From Pseudovibrio exalbescens (lineage in GTDB: Bacteria; Pseudomonadota; Alphaproteobacteria; Rhizobiales; Stappiaceae), in NCBI RefSeq assembly GCF_028737195.1, contig NZ_JAQZAJ010000007.1:124001-188000 (forward strand): a DNA stretch of 64,000 nt. The letters run 5' to 3'. Every line of letters starts with the position of its first letter. Positions within the stretch are counted from its first letter, which is position 1. Below, piece after piece: positions 1 through 8,689 of the stretch. The position numbers and the translations under genes were made by a program. The notes below the pieces were generated by a model. That model saw only the letters and a list, made by a program, of their open reading frames with translations, was not told where the DNA came from and ran no database searches.

Positions 1-146
1 CGGTCCGGTTTTCTGATGGCGCGGAAGTGTTGCTCCGCCGCCCCGGCCAAGGGGCAATTTCGGCGCTGAGCTGGGACAAGGCAGGTCTGCGTCTGGCATT
101 TGGCACGGAAGAGGGCGCTGCCGGGGTCATCACGATCAACGACTAG
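1..146 (+). CDS. C-terminal fragment of a WD40-repeat protein (5' end outside window)
   Basis: The reading frame is open from the window edge (first full codon at 3) to a TAG at 144-146. It encodes about 47 residues, including SALSWDKAGLRLAFGTE, which has the pattern of a beta-propeller blade (Ser-x-x-Trp with a following LAFGTE strand). Alphaproteobacterial WD40-repeat proteins commonly end this way. Only the tail is present, so function cannot be assigned. The DUF2937 gene follows 29 bases downstream on the same strand and could be co-transcribed. Confidence 0.55.
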   Translation, partial: VRFSDGAEVLLRRPGQGAISALSWDKAGLRLAFGTEEGAAGVITIND

Positions 147-175
147 TGCCAGAACATTCTGGCGAAGGGGGATAG

Positions 176-697
176 ATGGGGATAGCTCGAACAATGGCAC
201 TTGCGGTGGCGTTGTTCAGCGCGACCGCTACCTCCCAATTGCCAGAATTTTCTCAGCAATACCGCCAGCGTTTGGGTGGCGCGATCGATGCGTTGGAACG
301 AATAAAACTGTCATTTTATGAAGATGCCAACGCATTTGGGATGACGGTTCAAGCAGCCTTGGCGCAGATGCGCGAAAACGGCGATGCGTTTGTGGTGGCG
401 CGGGCGCAGAGCATGGAGCAGGCCTTTGACCGGCTCGAGAGCCTGAAAGCACAACAGGCGGCCATGCAGGAAGCTGGGAGCTTGCAACGCATTCTGGTTT
501 TGGTCCGTTCCCACGATCCCGAGTTATCCTCCTCGGCCTGGTCTGATTTCGAGCCGGCTATCCCCGTCACTCAAGAAGCGCTTATCATTGGTGGTTTTGG
601 ATTTCTCATAGGCTATAGCCTGTTTTATGGCGGCGTTGGCCTTGGCAAGGCAGGCCGCAAACGCTTGAAGCGCCGCAAGGTGAAACAGGCGGCGTGA
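176..697 (+). CDS. DUF2937 family membrane protein
   Basis: This 173-residue protein has an N-terminal hydrophobic segment (about residues 3-20), followed by PEFSQQYRQRLGGAIDALER, the hallmark of DUF2937. A mostly helical, probably periplasmic middle follows, then a second hydrophobic segment near residues 139-157 and a basic C-terminus (RKRLKRRKVK). The topology therefore looks like two membrane anchors flanking a soluble helical part. The ATG at 176 has a strong ribosome site (AAGGGGG) just upstream. The family has no known function. Identification is by recalled family pattern; function is unknown. Confidence 0.75.
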   Translation: MGIARTMALAVALFSATATSQLPEFSQQYRQRLGGAIDALERIKLSFYEDANAFGMTVQAALAQMRENGDAFVVARAQSMEQAFDRLESLKAQQAAMQEAGSLQRILVLVRSHDPELSSSAWSDFEPAIPVTQEALIIGGFGFLIGYSLFYGGVGLGKAGRKRLKRRKVKQAA

Positions 698-739
698 GTT
701 TAAGCACCGGGCGGAGCAGCCGCGAAAGTTGGAACGAGT

Positions 740-2332
740 ATGTTGGAAACAGTTGCATCAATGCATGGGATGGTGACGGCCCCCCACAAACTGGCGTCGG
801 AAGCGGGCAGTGAAGTCTTGAAGGCTGGAGGCACGGCACTGGATGCCATGATTGCCGCCGCTTCCACCATTGCTGTTGTCTACCCGCATATGAACCACCT
901 TGGAGGGGACGGGTTCTGGCTGATTGCCGAGCCGGGCCGCCCGCCGAAGATCATCGAGGCATGCGGTGCTGCAGGTAGCCGGGCAACCATTGCAGCCTAC
1001 AACGCCAAGGGCTATGGCGAGATACCGGCGCGTGGCCCCCATGCCGCCCTTACCGTTGCGGGCGCTGTAGGCGGTTGGCAGCTGGCGCATGAAATCGCGG
1101 CTGAACTGGGCGGCGGGTTGCCGCTGCGCGATCTGCTGGCCTTTGCCATTGATCACGCCAAGTCCGGCTATGCGGTTTCCAAATCTCAAGCGGCGCTGAC
1201 CCGAGAAAAGCTTGGAGAGCTTAAAGATCAGCCCGGTTTTGCCGATGTGTTCCTGGAGGACGGCAAGCCGCCTGAAGTGGGTTCCTTGCAGAAACAGCGG
1301 CAACTGGCGCAGACGCTGGACTATCTGGCCAACAGTGGATTGCATGAGTTCTACAAAGGAGACGTTGGACAGGCTATCGCGGCGGACCTCGAGAAAATTG
1401 GATCGCCCGTGGTGCATGACGACCTGCGCAGCTATGAGGCGCGTCTGAAGAGCCCGCTTTCTCTGAAGACAAAAGACGGCACGCTGTTTAACGCGCCGCC
1501 GCCCACGCAGGGATTGGCTTCGCTTTTGATCCTGGGCCTTTATGAGCGCATGAATGTGGATCGTCTGGAGAGCCCGGAGTATTTTCATGCCTTGATCGAG
1601 GCGACAAAACGGGCCTTCATTGTGCGTGATGAACACATAGCGGATCCGTGGATAATGTCTGCTGATCCGAAGGACTACCTCAAGCCGGAGTGGCTGGACA
1701 AAACGGCCTTCGAGATTGACCGCAAACGCGCGTTGCACTGGCCACATGAAGCGGGGGCGGGAGATACGGTCTGGCTTGGGGCGATGGATGCCAAGGGGCG
1801 CAGTGTCTCCTACATCCAGTCTGTGTTCTGGGAGTTCGGGTCTGGCTGCGTGCTGCCGCAAACGGGCATCCTCTGGCAAAACAGGGGGGCGAGCTTCAGC
1901 CTTCATCCGGAAGCGCTGCGGGCGTTGAAACCGGGTCGCTTGCCATTCCACACGCTGAACCCGGCCATGGCCCGGCTTGATGACGGCCGAACGCTTGTTT
2001 ATGGCACCATGGGCGGCGACGGCCAGCCGCAAACGCAAGCTGCTATCTTTACCCGCGCGATCCACGGCAAAATGGATCCGGCTGAGGCGCTGGACGCACC
2101 CCGTTGGTTGTTGGGGCGCACCTGGGGCTCGGATGTGACCTCGGTAAGAGTTGAAAAGCGGTTTGATGAAGATGTTCTGCTTGCGCTGCGGCGTTTGGGG
2201 CATGACATTGAAATTCTTGAAGAGCCGTATTCTGACGTGATGGGACATGCGGGCTTGATCCTGCGTGGGGCCAATGGTGAGATGCGGGGCGCACATGACC
2301 CGCGGTCTGACGGCGCCGCAGTTGCAGCCTGA
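740..2332 (+). CDS. Gamma-glutamyltransferase family protein (Ntn hydrolase)
   Basis: This 530-residue protein is collinear with gamma-glutamyltranspeptidases, which hydrolyse or transfer the gamma-glutamyl group of glutathione and related compounds. The N-terminal half carries the LASEAGSEVLKAGGTALDA and HLGGDGFW blocks. The nucleophile Thr that becomes the new N-terminus after self-cleavage is most likely Thr343 (GDTVWLGAMD). The small-subunit block GTMGGDGQPQ is also present. No obvious Sec signal precedes the catalytic domain, so it may be cytoplasmic, as in many alphaproteobacterial paralogues that act on other amides. The LysR gene starts 32 bases downstream on the same strand. Family assignment is firm; the substrate is unknown. 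Confidence 0.88.
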   Translation: MLETVASMHGMVTAPHKLASEAGSEVLKAGGTALDAMIAAASTIAVVYPHMNHLGGDGFWLIAEPGRPPKIIEACGAAGSRATIAAYNAKGYGEIPARGPHAALTVAGAVGGWQLAHEIAAELGGGLPLRDLLAFAIDHAKSGYAVSKSQAALTREKLGELKDQPGFADVFLEDGKPPEVGSLQKQRQLAQTLDYLANSGLHEFYKGDVGQAIAADLEKIGSPVVHDDLRSYEARLKSPLSLKTKDGTLFNAPPPTQGLASLLILGLYERMNVDRLESPEYFHALIEATKRAFIVRDEHIADPWIMSADPKDYLKPEWLDKTAFEIDRKRALHWPHEAGAGDTVWLGAMDAKGRSVSYIQSVFWEFGSGCVLPQTGILWQNRGASFSLHPEALRALKPGRLPFHTLNPAMARLDDGRTLVYGTMGGDGQPQTQAAIFTRAIHGKMDPAEALDAPRWLLGRTWGSDVTSVRVEKRFDEDVLLALRRLGHDIEILEEPYSDVMGHAGLILRGANGEMRGAHDPRSDGAAVAA

Positions 2333-2364
2333 GGCGAAAGCCCAGGGGACACTTGGAGATTGGA

Positions 2365-3303
2365 ATGGACTCGATTACCCGCATTCGTTGCTTCTTGAAG
2401 GTTGTCGAAAAGGGAGGCTTCTCTTCGGCAGCGCGTGACATGGGGCGGTCGAAAGCGCTGGTTTCCAAGTACGTTGGTGAGCTGGAAGATGAACTGGGTG
2501 CCCGCCTTTTGAACCGCACAACGCGCCAGATTTCTCTGACCGAAGTGGGGCAGGCCTACTACCGCGAGGCGGGCGAGTTATTGCAGCGGTTTGATGACCT
2601 GAAGAACTCCATTCAGCAGGACCATCAAGAGGCGCGTGGCTTGCTGCGCGTATCTGCCCCGCGCTCCATGGGTGACTTTCTGGTGACGCAAGCGATGATC
2701 GACTTCCTTGCTGAACACCCGGAGGTTCGCGTGGAGCTGCATCTGGATGACCGCTTCGTGGACATCGTGGAAGAGGGCTTTGATGTTGCCATTCGCGTGA
2801 CGGAGCTGACAGATTCCAGTCTGATCGCCCGTAAGGTGCGTGACTTCAAGACAGTGGTGTGTGTGCGTCCTGACCTTTTGGAAAGGTATGGCGAGCCGCA
2901 GCACCCCTCTGAGCTTGCCAAGGTGCCATGTGTCATCGACACCAACTACCGCAACAAGTCAAACTGGGGCTTTGAGGGGCCGGACGGGAAACTGTCAGTT
3001 GCGGTGAAAGGGCCGATCGAGGTGAACAGCGCCGTGACTGCCCGTCAAGCAGCGCTGGCGGGGCTTGGGTTCTTGCGCACGCCGGAGCTGTTCGTTGGCA
3101 AGCAGCTGCAGACTGGGGAACTTGTTCCGGTGCTTGAAGACTACCTGCGCGGCGATCTGGGCATCTACGCGGTGTATCCGCACCGACGTCACCTTTCCGG
3201 CAAAGTGCGGGCCTTCGTGGATTATCTGGTGAAGTGGTTCAAGGACTACGACAAGAAAAATGCTCCCCAACCGGTAGCGGCTGAGGAGCAGACCACGGCG
3301 TGA
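2365..3303 (+). CDS. LysR-family transcriptional regulator
   Basis: The protein has an N-terminal winged helix-turn-helix (residues 1-60: FLKVVEKGGFSSAARDMGRS, then LGARLLNRTTRQISLTEVG) and a periplasmic-binding-like effector domain (about 90-300). The ATG at 2365 is preferred because GGAG lies 6 bases upstream; a TTG at 2353 in the same frame overlaps that site. The protein belongs to the large group of LysR proteins that sense small organic ligands. It follows the gamma-glutamyltransferase gene closely in the same direction, so it may regulate that gene or the divergent and convergent neighbours; this is inference. Confidence 0.9.
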   Translation: MDSITRIRCFLKVVEKGGFSSAARDMGRSKALVSKYVGELEDELGARLLNRTTRQISLTEVGQAYYREAGELLQRFDDLKNSIQQDHQEARGLLRVSAPRSMGDFLVTQAMIDFLAEHPEVRVELHLDDRFVDIVEEGFDVAIRVTELTDSSLIARKVRDFKTVVCVRPDLLERYGEPQHPSELAKVPCVIDTNYRNKSNWGFEGPDGKLSVAVKGPIEVNSAVTARQAALAGLGFLRTPELFVGKQLQTGELVPVLEDYLRGDLGIYAVYPHRRHLSGKVRAFVDYLVKWFKDYDKKNAPQPVAAEEQTTA

Positions 3304-3312
3304 TGCCGGAGG

Positions 3313-4392
3313 TTAGCCAGCTGCGTTCAAGCGCTCCAGTGCGATCTCATCCGCAACAACGCTGGTTGGGCGCTGTTCCTCATCGGCGCGATTGAAGATG
3401 GCTGTCAACGTGTCGCCAATGGCAAGCGTCTTGGCACGGACCTCGGTATCGTCGTCCCCGGCTTTGGCGATTGCAACGGAAATGACACCGCCTGCATTGA
3501 TGACGTAGTCGGGCGCGTAGAGCACCCCACGGTCCATGAGCGCGATGCCATCAGTCGGTGTCTTGAGCTGGTTGTTGGCCGCGCCAGCGATGACGGTCGC
3601 CTTGAGCTCCGGAATGGTGAGCACGTTGAGCGTGGCACCTAATGCGCAGGGTGCATACACATCTGCGTCAGCGGAATGGGCATGGCGCGGGTCGATGGGG
3701 GTTGCGCCAAACTCAGCAACAGCGCGCTCCACATTGGGTTTGTGAATGTCGGAGACAATGAGCTGGGCACCGTGGGCATGCAGGTGGCGGCACAGACCGT
3801 AGCCGACGTTGCCAAGGCCCTGAACAGAGACGCGCAGACCTTTGAGACTGTCGGTTTTCAGCTGGTGCCGGACCGCCGCTTGAAGGCCGACGAAAACACC
3901 AAGAGCGGTGTAAGGGGAGGGATCGCCAAGGCCTCTTGCCTTGGTGCCGCGGGCATGGTCTGTCTCGGCGGCGATGATTTCCATGTCGCTTGCTGTAATG
4001 CCCACATCTTCAGCGGTGATGTAACCACCTGCAAGGCGGTCGACATGCTTGCCAAACGCGCTGAGCAGTTCCGGCGTTTTTTGCGTCTTTGGATCTGCGA
4101 TGATGACCGACTTGCCGCCCCCCAGCGGCAGACCGGCAAGCGCGTTCTTATACGTCATGCCTTTGGAAAGGCGGAGCGCATCGGTCAGGGCTTCACGGTT
4201 CGAATGATACCCCCACATGCGGCAGCCTCCCAGTGCCGGGCCGAGGCGGGTGTCGTGAACAGCGATGATGGCGCGCAGGCCTGAGGCGGCATCATGCGCG
4301 AAAACCACCTGCTCATGGCCGGAAAACTCCGGGTGATCAAAGGTGGTTGATGACTCGTCCAGTGTTACAGATTGTGCCAAAGGGGCGTTCAT
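3313..4392 (-). CDS. Leucine/Glu/Phe/Val dehydrogenase family protein
   Basis: This 359-residue NAD(P)-dependent amino-acid dehydrogenase resembles leucine dehydrogenase (reversible oxidative deamination of branched-chain amino acids to keto acids). Visible motifs are the substrate glycine-rich segment GPALGGCRMW (residues 51-60), the catalytic-lysine loop GLPLGGGKS (Lys94), AEDVG, and the Rossmann motif VQGLGNVG near residue 190. It ends 9 bases from the LysR gene, convergently. Leucine versus phenylalanine or valine specificity cannot be read here. A keto-acid product would fit the TakP-like TRAP transporter downstream, but that link is speculative. Confidence 0.85.
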   Translation of the reverse strand: MNAPLAQSVTLDESSTTFDHPEFSGHEQVVFAHDAASGLRAIIAVHDTRLGPALGGCRMWGYHSNREALTDALRLSKGMTYKNALAGLPLGGGKSVIIADPKTQKTPELLSAFGKHVDRLAGGYITAEDVGITASDMEIIAAETDHARGTKARGLGDPSPYTALGVFVGLQAAVRHQLKTDSLKGLRVSVQGLGNVGYGLCRHLHAHGAQLIVSDIHKPNVERAVAEFGATPIDPRHAHSADADVYAPCALGATLNVLTIPELKATVIAGAANNQLKTPTDGIALMDRGVLYAPDYVINAGGVISVAIAKAGDDDTEVRAKTLAIGDTLTAIFNRADEEQRPTSVVADEIALERLNAAG

Positions 4393-4619
4393 TTTTTCCT
4401 CCCGAAAATGAACTGGAATGCTATGTGAGAATGGTAATGCAAGCGACTAGCAAAATTCGGTCGAATTTCCGCTTTGTTTAGATTTGGTCGAATAAAAGAT
4501 TCCCGTGTTTACGCGTAAGGGGAATTATATATCTTCCTGTTTGCGAGAAGACGCGTCTTGTTCTTGCCGCGTTTTTGAGTGAGTAATGTTGTAACGAAAA
4601 TACTTGGGGCAACGGTACC

Positions 4620-6680
4620 GTGAACTCACTGCTGCGATGGGCACTGCCCGCGCTTGTTTCCTCCTGTTTGGTGGCGCCGGGGGTGGCTCTGGCGCACCCG
4701 CACGTGTTTGTGCAGGCCAAATCCGAACTCGTGTTTGACGATGCGGGCTATCTGACGGCAATCAATCACAAATGGCTCTTTGATGACCTCTACACAGCCT
4801 TTGCCATTCAAGGGCTTGATGCCAATGGCGATGGCAAACTGGACCAGGATGAACTGAGCGAACTTGCTTCGGTCAATGTGCAGGGTCTGGAAGAGTTTGG
4901 TTACTTCACGTTTGGCGATGACACCAAGGTGGAGATGGACTTTGTGCAGCCGCATTCGGAATGGATGCGCATGCAAACAGAGGCCTTTGACACCTATTGG
5001 CTGATCTCCGAGGAAGAAAAGCGGGCGATTGCCGAAGACATTGCCGCCGGGCGCGATGTGCAGGTGCCGGACACGGTTTCCATGGTGGAGTTGAATTTCA
5101 CACTGCCCCTGAAAGAGCCCCTGTCCTCCGAAAACGTGCTGACGATTGATGTGTATGATCCGACATACTACGTCGACTACCAATGGGCGCCGGGCACTGC
5201 GGTGACACTGAAGAACGCTCCGGGCGCATGTGATGTGGAGCTGGTGCATCCACCTGAGCTGGACATGGCGGCGGCGGCCCAACTGGCTGCCATCGGCGCG
5301 GATGTGCGAAACGTTCCGCCGGAGCTGCGCAGCCTGACGGAAACGCTGGTGAACCAGGTGATCGTTACCTGTGGTGATGCCGCAGCGGCGGTGGCTGAAG
5401 CGCCAAAGACCGCGACCGAGCTGCTTGACGGACAGGAGGCGATCTCCTCCATGATGTCCGGCAGCCCTTCCGTTTCTCTCACCGAACTTGCAGCGGAGGC
5501 TGAGGCGGCCACGCCCACAGCCCCTTCCGAGGCCAACGTTGATGCGGCTGTAGCGGATGGCACAGCGCCGGGTGTCAATGGCCACGGCACTGGGTTGTGG
5601 TCACAGGCCATGGGGGCGATTGCCCATTGGCAGAACGTTTTTTATCGCGAGCTTACAAGCTACCTGCGTCAGTTCCGGTCTTCACCTGAGGCGGGCTTGT
5701 GGCTGATGCTGATCAGCTTTGCCTATGGCGTGTTCCATGCAGCAGGCCCCGGGCATGGCAAGGCCATCATCTCTTCTTATGTGGTGGCGGATGAGCAGAC
5801 GTTGAAGAAGGGCATCATCCTGTCGTTCCTTTCTTCCATGGCGCAGGCCGTTACCGCGATTGTGCTGGTGGGCGGCGCAGGTGTCGCCTTGAGCCTGACC
5901 AGTATCGCCATGACGCAAACCACCAGATGGTTCGAAGTTGGCTCATACGCGCTGGTGTTTGGTCTGGGCCTATGGATGGTGTGGACCCGCATCTTGCGCC
6001 CCTTGATCCCTGCGGATGTCCGCCAGGCCCTGACAGAGACGAGCTGCGGTTGCGGCCAGTTTGAAACCAAAGACTTCGACTACGAGGAATACCGCCGTAG
6101 CCATGCCAAGCCGGCGCAGGCCACCACGGCCACCAAGGAGCTGGAACTGGAAGGTGCGGAACAGTCTCATGCTGCCCCTGACCATGGGCACACCCATCAC
6201 CATGGGCAAGGCCATAGCCATGATCACAAGCCTCACAGTTGTGGGCATGAGCACCACCACCATGATCATCATCATGCACATCATCACCACGATCACGGTG
6301 ATGACTGTTGCGGCCATTCCCATGCGGCGGATCCTTCCGAGTTGAAAGACGTGAAGCTGAACATTTGGAGTGCCTGGTCCATTATCGTAGCCATCGGGCT
6401 GCGCCCATGCACCGGTGCCTTGATCGTGCTGGCCTTTGCGCTGTCACAAGGCATGATCTGGGCTGGTATTGCTTCCACGCTTGTAATGGGTGTGGGGACC
6501 GGCATTACCGTTGCTGTGATCGCCAGCCTCGCGGTACTTGCAAGAGATACGGCCTATCGGATCTGGGGCAGCTCTTCGCGTTCCGGCGCGGTGGTGCGAC
6601 GCAGTTTCGAGGTGGCTGGTTCGCTGTTTGTCTGCGGTATTGGCGGGGCATTGTTCTTTGCAAGCGTGGGGTGGTATTGA
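4620..6680 (+). CDS. DUF1007-NicO (RcnA-like) fused metal transporter
   Basis: This 686-residue protein fuses two families. Residues 1-25 are a signal sequence. Residues 25-210 are a DUF1007 periplasmic domain starting AHPHVFV and containing an EF-hand-like loop, DANGDGKLDQDE. After an Ala/Thr-rich linker, residues 345-686 are a NicO/RcnA nickel-cobalt exporter domain with the hallmark HAAGPGHGKAIISSY. A roughly 60-residue loop contains dozens of His plus Cys and Asp residues, typical of metal sensing or chelation in this family. The second half resumes with GLRPCTGALIVLAFALSQG. Start is GTG; GGGG lies about 10 bases upstream. The exported metal could be Ni, Co or Zn. A weak Zur-like site lies just upstream. 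Confidence 0.85.
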   Translation: MNSLLRWALPALVSSCLVAPGVALAHPHVFVQAKSELVFDDAGYLTAINHKWLFDDLYTAFAIQGLDANGDGKLDQDELSELASVNVQGLEEFGYFTFGDDTKVEMDFVQPHSEWMRMQTEAFDTYWLISEEEKRAIAEDIAAGRDVQVPDTVSMVELNFTLPLKEPLSSENVLTIDVYDPTYYVDYQWAPGTAVTLKNAPGACDVELVHPPELDMAAAAQLAAIGADVRNVPPELRSLTETLVNQVIVTCGDAAAAVAEAPKTATELLDGQEAISSMMSGSPSVSLTELAAEAEAATPTAPSEANVDAAVADGTAPGVNGHGTGLWSQAMGAIAHWQNVFYRELTSYLRQFRSSPEAGLWLMLISFAYGVFHAAGPGHGKAIISSYVVADEQTLKKGIILSFLSSMAQAVTAIVLVGGAGVALSLTSIAMTQTTRWFEVGSYALVFGLGLWMVWTRILRPLIPADVRQALTETSCGCGQFETKDFDYEEYRRSHAKPAQATTATKELELEGAEQSHAAPDHGHTHHHGQGHSHDHKPHSCGHEHHHHDHHHAHHHHDHGDDCCGHSHAADPSELKDVKLNIWSAWSIIVAIGLRPCTGALIVLAFALSQGMIWAGIASTLVMGVGTGITVAVIASLAVLARDTAYRIWGSSSRSGAVVRRSFEVAGSLFVCGIGGALFFASVGWY

Positions 6681-6752
6681 CGCCGGTTGGCCGGCCCGTA
6701 CTCTGAAGTACTCATTGTTTCAGGGGCGCTTTGCAGAATCATCAAAACATGG

Positions 6753-6785
6753 AGCCGCGTAGATTTCTGCGCGGCTTTATTTTTT
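6753..6785 (+). terminator. Rho-independent terminator after the NicO fusion gene
   Basis: A 7-bp perfect GC-rich stem (AGCCGCG at 6753-6759 pairing with CGCGGCT at 6770-6776) is followed by TTATTTTTT. It lies 72 bases after the stop codon. Confidence 0.85.
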
Positions 6786-7443
6786 GCCCTAGTAAAATGG
6801 AATGAGCAGAAGCGACGATCAACTTGATGCGAAAACTATAACTCGGAACAATTCATAGATGAAACGCTAAGAAAACCGAGAAAAACTAGGATTAATATAT
6901 CAGATAAGGGGCTGGGTTGTGTTTGTCATTTTGTTTTGACTTTTCCACGCCGCCTGAGGTTGGTCGATTTTTGCCCTTGCTTTAGCCGGATCACTGTTTA
7001 GGTCTTCCGTGTGGCTGGGTCATCTATCTGAAATATATCATATTTTTACCGTAGTGGAATGTTTTTGATAGTTGCGCGAAGTAGGGTGAAGACGATCATA
7101 TTGTTAGGCTTTTCATTTTGCTGATTGAAACAATAATAACGAAAAATCGAATTTATCATTTCAATAATTACAATTGATGCCGTAGCGTTAACTATTGTCT
7201 TCCTCCTGCGTAGCCTATAAATATCAATTAGTTATGATACTTTAATGCGACCAAAGTTGGGTGGGGGAAGTGCGCCCGGATGAGTAATTAATTTGGCCAA
7301 TGGGGATTGGTTTTCCTTGTGCCGCCCTGCATCATGGGGTTTATAAGGAAAATGACATAGTGCCTAACCGGGTCGCTTGAGGGAGGTGGGCACGCGTCAA
7401 CTATCGAACGAACTGTTTGATTGACTTCGTGGGAGGAGTATTT
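6786..7443. other. Gene-free AT-rich intergenic region upstream of the TRAP operon
   Basis: No open frame with coding character is seen on either strand. Bases 6800-7260 are much richer in A and T than the flanking genes and contain runs such as AACAATAATAACG. The 3' end is likely the leader of the TRAP operon; it includes a possible GTGCC/GGCAC hairpin (7360-7364 with 7389-7393). I could not pick a convincing promoter. The length and composition fit a complex regulatory region or degraded DNA. Confidence 0.5.
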
Positions 7444-8535
7444 ATGGACCGCCGTAGTTTTCTTAAAAATGCAGGTCTTGCCGCCGGTGCAACCGCTGGT
7501 GCTGCTACACTAGCCGCTCCAGCACTTGCACAGGACAAGCGTGAGCTGACCATGGTCACCACCTGGCCAAAGAACTTTCCAGGTCTGGGAACCGGGGCAC
7601 AGCGCGTGGCTGACCGCATCACCGCCGCATCCGACGGCCGCCTTACCGTAAAGCTGTTTGCAGCTGGTGAGTTGGTTCCGGCATTCGAGAGCTTTGACGC
7701 CGTTTCCAGTGGCACTGCCGACATGTATCACGGCGCCGACTACTACTGGCAAGGCAAGCACAAGGCTTTCAATTTCTTCACTGCCGTTCCTATGGGACTG
7801 ACAGCGAACGAACTGGATGCCTGGATCAACATTGGCGATGGTCAGGCTCTGTGGGATGAGCTTGCTGGTCGCTTCAATGTGAAGCCATTCATGGCAGGCA
7901 ACACCGGCCTCCAGATGGGCGGCTGGTTCAACAAGGAAATCAACACACTGGAAGACCTGAAGGGTCTGAAGATGCGTATGCCGGGTCTTGGAGGCGAAGT
8001 GCTTCGTCGTCTGGGTGCCACTGCTGTTGCATTGCCAGGTGGTGAAATCTTCCCAGCGCTTCAGTCTGGTGCGATTGACGCAACCGAATGGGTGGGTCCA
8101 TGGAACGATCTGGCATTCGGCTTCTACAAGATTGCCAAGTTCTACTACTACCCAGGCTTCCACGAGCCAGGCTCTGGTTTGTCCTGCGGCATCAACGGCG
8201 ATGTCTGGAACAGCTTCTCTGAAGCAGATCAGGCACTGGTACGCGATGCGTGTCTTGCAGAGAACAACTACATGTTCTCCGAGTTCAACTACAACAACGG
8301 TGCGGCTCTCGACACGCTCATCAACAAGCACAACGTGCAGCTCAAGCAGTTTACACCAGAAGTGTTTGACGCCATTGCCGGTGTCTGTGAAGAAGTGGTT
8401 GCTGAAGTGGCTAAGGAAGATGAGCTGTCTCAGCGCATTTACGACAGCTACATCAAGGCCCGCAAGGACATTGGTGGCTGGGTGAAGATCTCTGAAGGTT
8501 CTTACCTTGATGCCCGCGAGCGCGTGACTGGCTAG
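7444..8535 (+). CDS. TRAP transporter solute-binding protein (DctP, TakP-like)
   Basis: This 363-residue periplasmic binding protein has a twin-arginine signal (DRRSFLKNAG, then AAPALAQ cleavage near residue 26), consistent with folded export. The sequence follows TakP, the 2-oxoacid-binding protein: FAAGELVPAFESFDAVSSG, GNTGLQMGGWF, LKMRMPGLGGEVLRRLG, ATEWVGPWND and YYYPGFHEPG. The ATG at 7444 follows GGGAGGAG by 5 bases, so the in-frame TTG at 7417 was not used. It is the first gene of a dctP-dctQ-dctM operon. The ligand is likely a 2-oxo acid or similar monocarboxylate, by family resemblance only. Confidence 0.92.
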   Translation: MDRRSFLKNAGLAAGATAGAATLAAPALAQDKRELTMVTTWPKNFPGLGTGAQRVADRITAASDGRLTVKLFAAGELVPAFESFDAVSSGTADMYHGADYYWQGKHKAFNFFTAVPMGLTANELDAWINIGDGQALWDELAGRFNVKPFMAGNTGLQMGGWFNKEINTLEDLKGLKMRMPGLGGEVLRRLGATAVALPGGEIFPALQSGAIDATEWVGPWNDLAFGFYKIAKFYYYPGFHEPGSGLSCGINGDVWNSFSEADQALVRDACLAENNYMFSEFNYNNGAALDTLINKHNVQLKQFTPEVFDAIAGVCEEVVAEVAKEDELSQRIYDSYIKARKDIGGWVKISEGSYLDARERVTG

Positions 8536-8560
8536 TTCCTTCAGCTTCTGTTGAATTTGA

Positions 8561-8590
8561 GGCTTCCCGCCGCAGGGTGGGGAGCCTTGT
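8561..8590 (+). terminator. Intercistronic hairpin between TRAP binding protein and permeases
   Basis: GGCTTCCC (8561-8568) can pair with GGGGAGCC (8579-8586) with one G-U, followed by TTGTCC. Its position, just after the binding-protein gene and before the permease genes, suggests partial termination or 3'-end protection, keeping the binding protein in excess. That role is inference. Confidence 0.5.
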
Positions 8591-8689
8591 CCTCCAGGGG
8601 GGAGGCCCTAACAATTCACGAGTTGTCCGGGGGCACGTTCGGGGACGGGTCGGACGCATTCCATGGGCAGCGGCTAACAAGAGGCGGAA

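Noticed and set aside
758-2296. 512-codon open frame on the minus strand opposite the gamma-glutamyltransferase gene
   Set aside because: Its translation has no recognisable domain, is rich in Arg/His typical of a GC-rich antisense frame, and the opposite strand holds a complete, motif-bearing enzyme.
6241-6310. CAT/CAC-rich stretch as a tandem repeat or CRISPR-like element
   Set aside because: It is the His-rich loop of the NicO fusion protein in frame; no spaced direct repeats occur here or elsewhere in the window.
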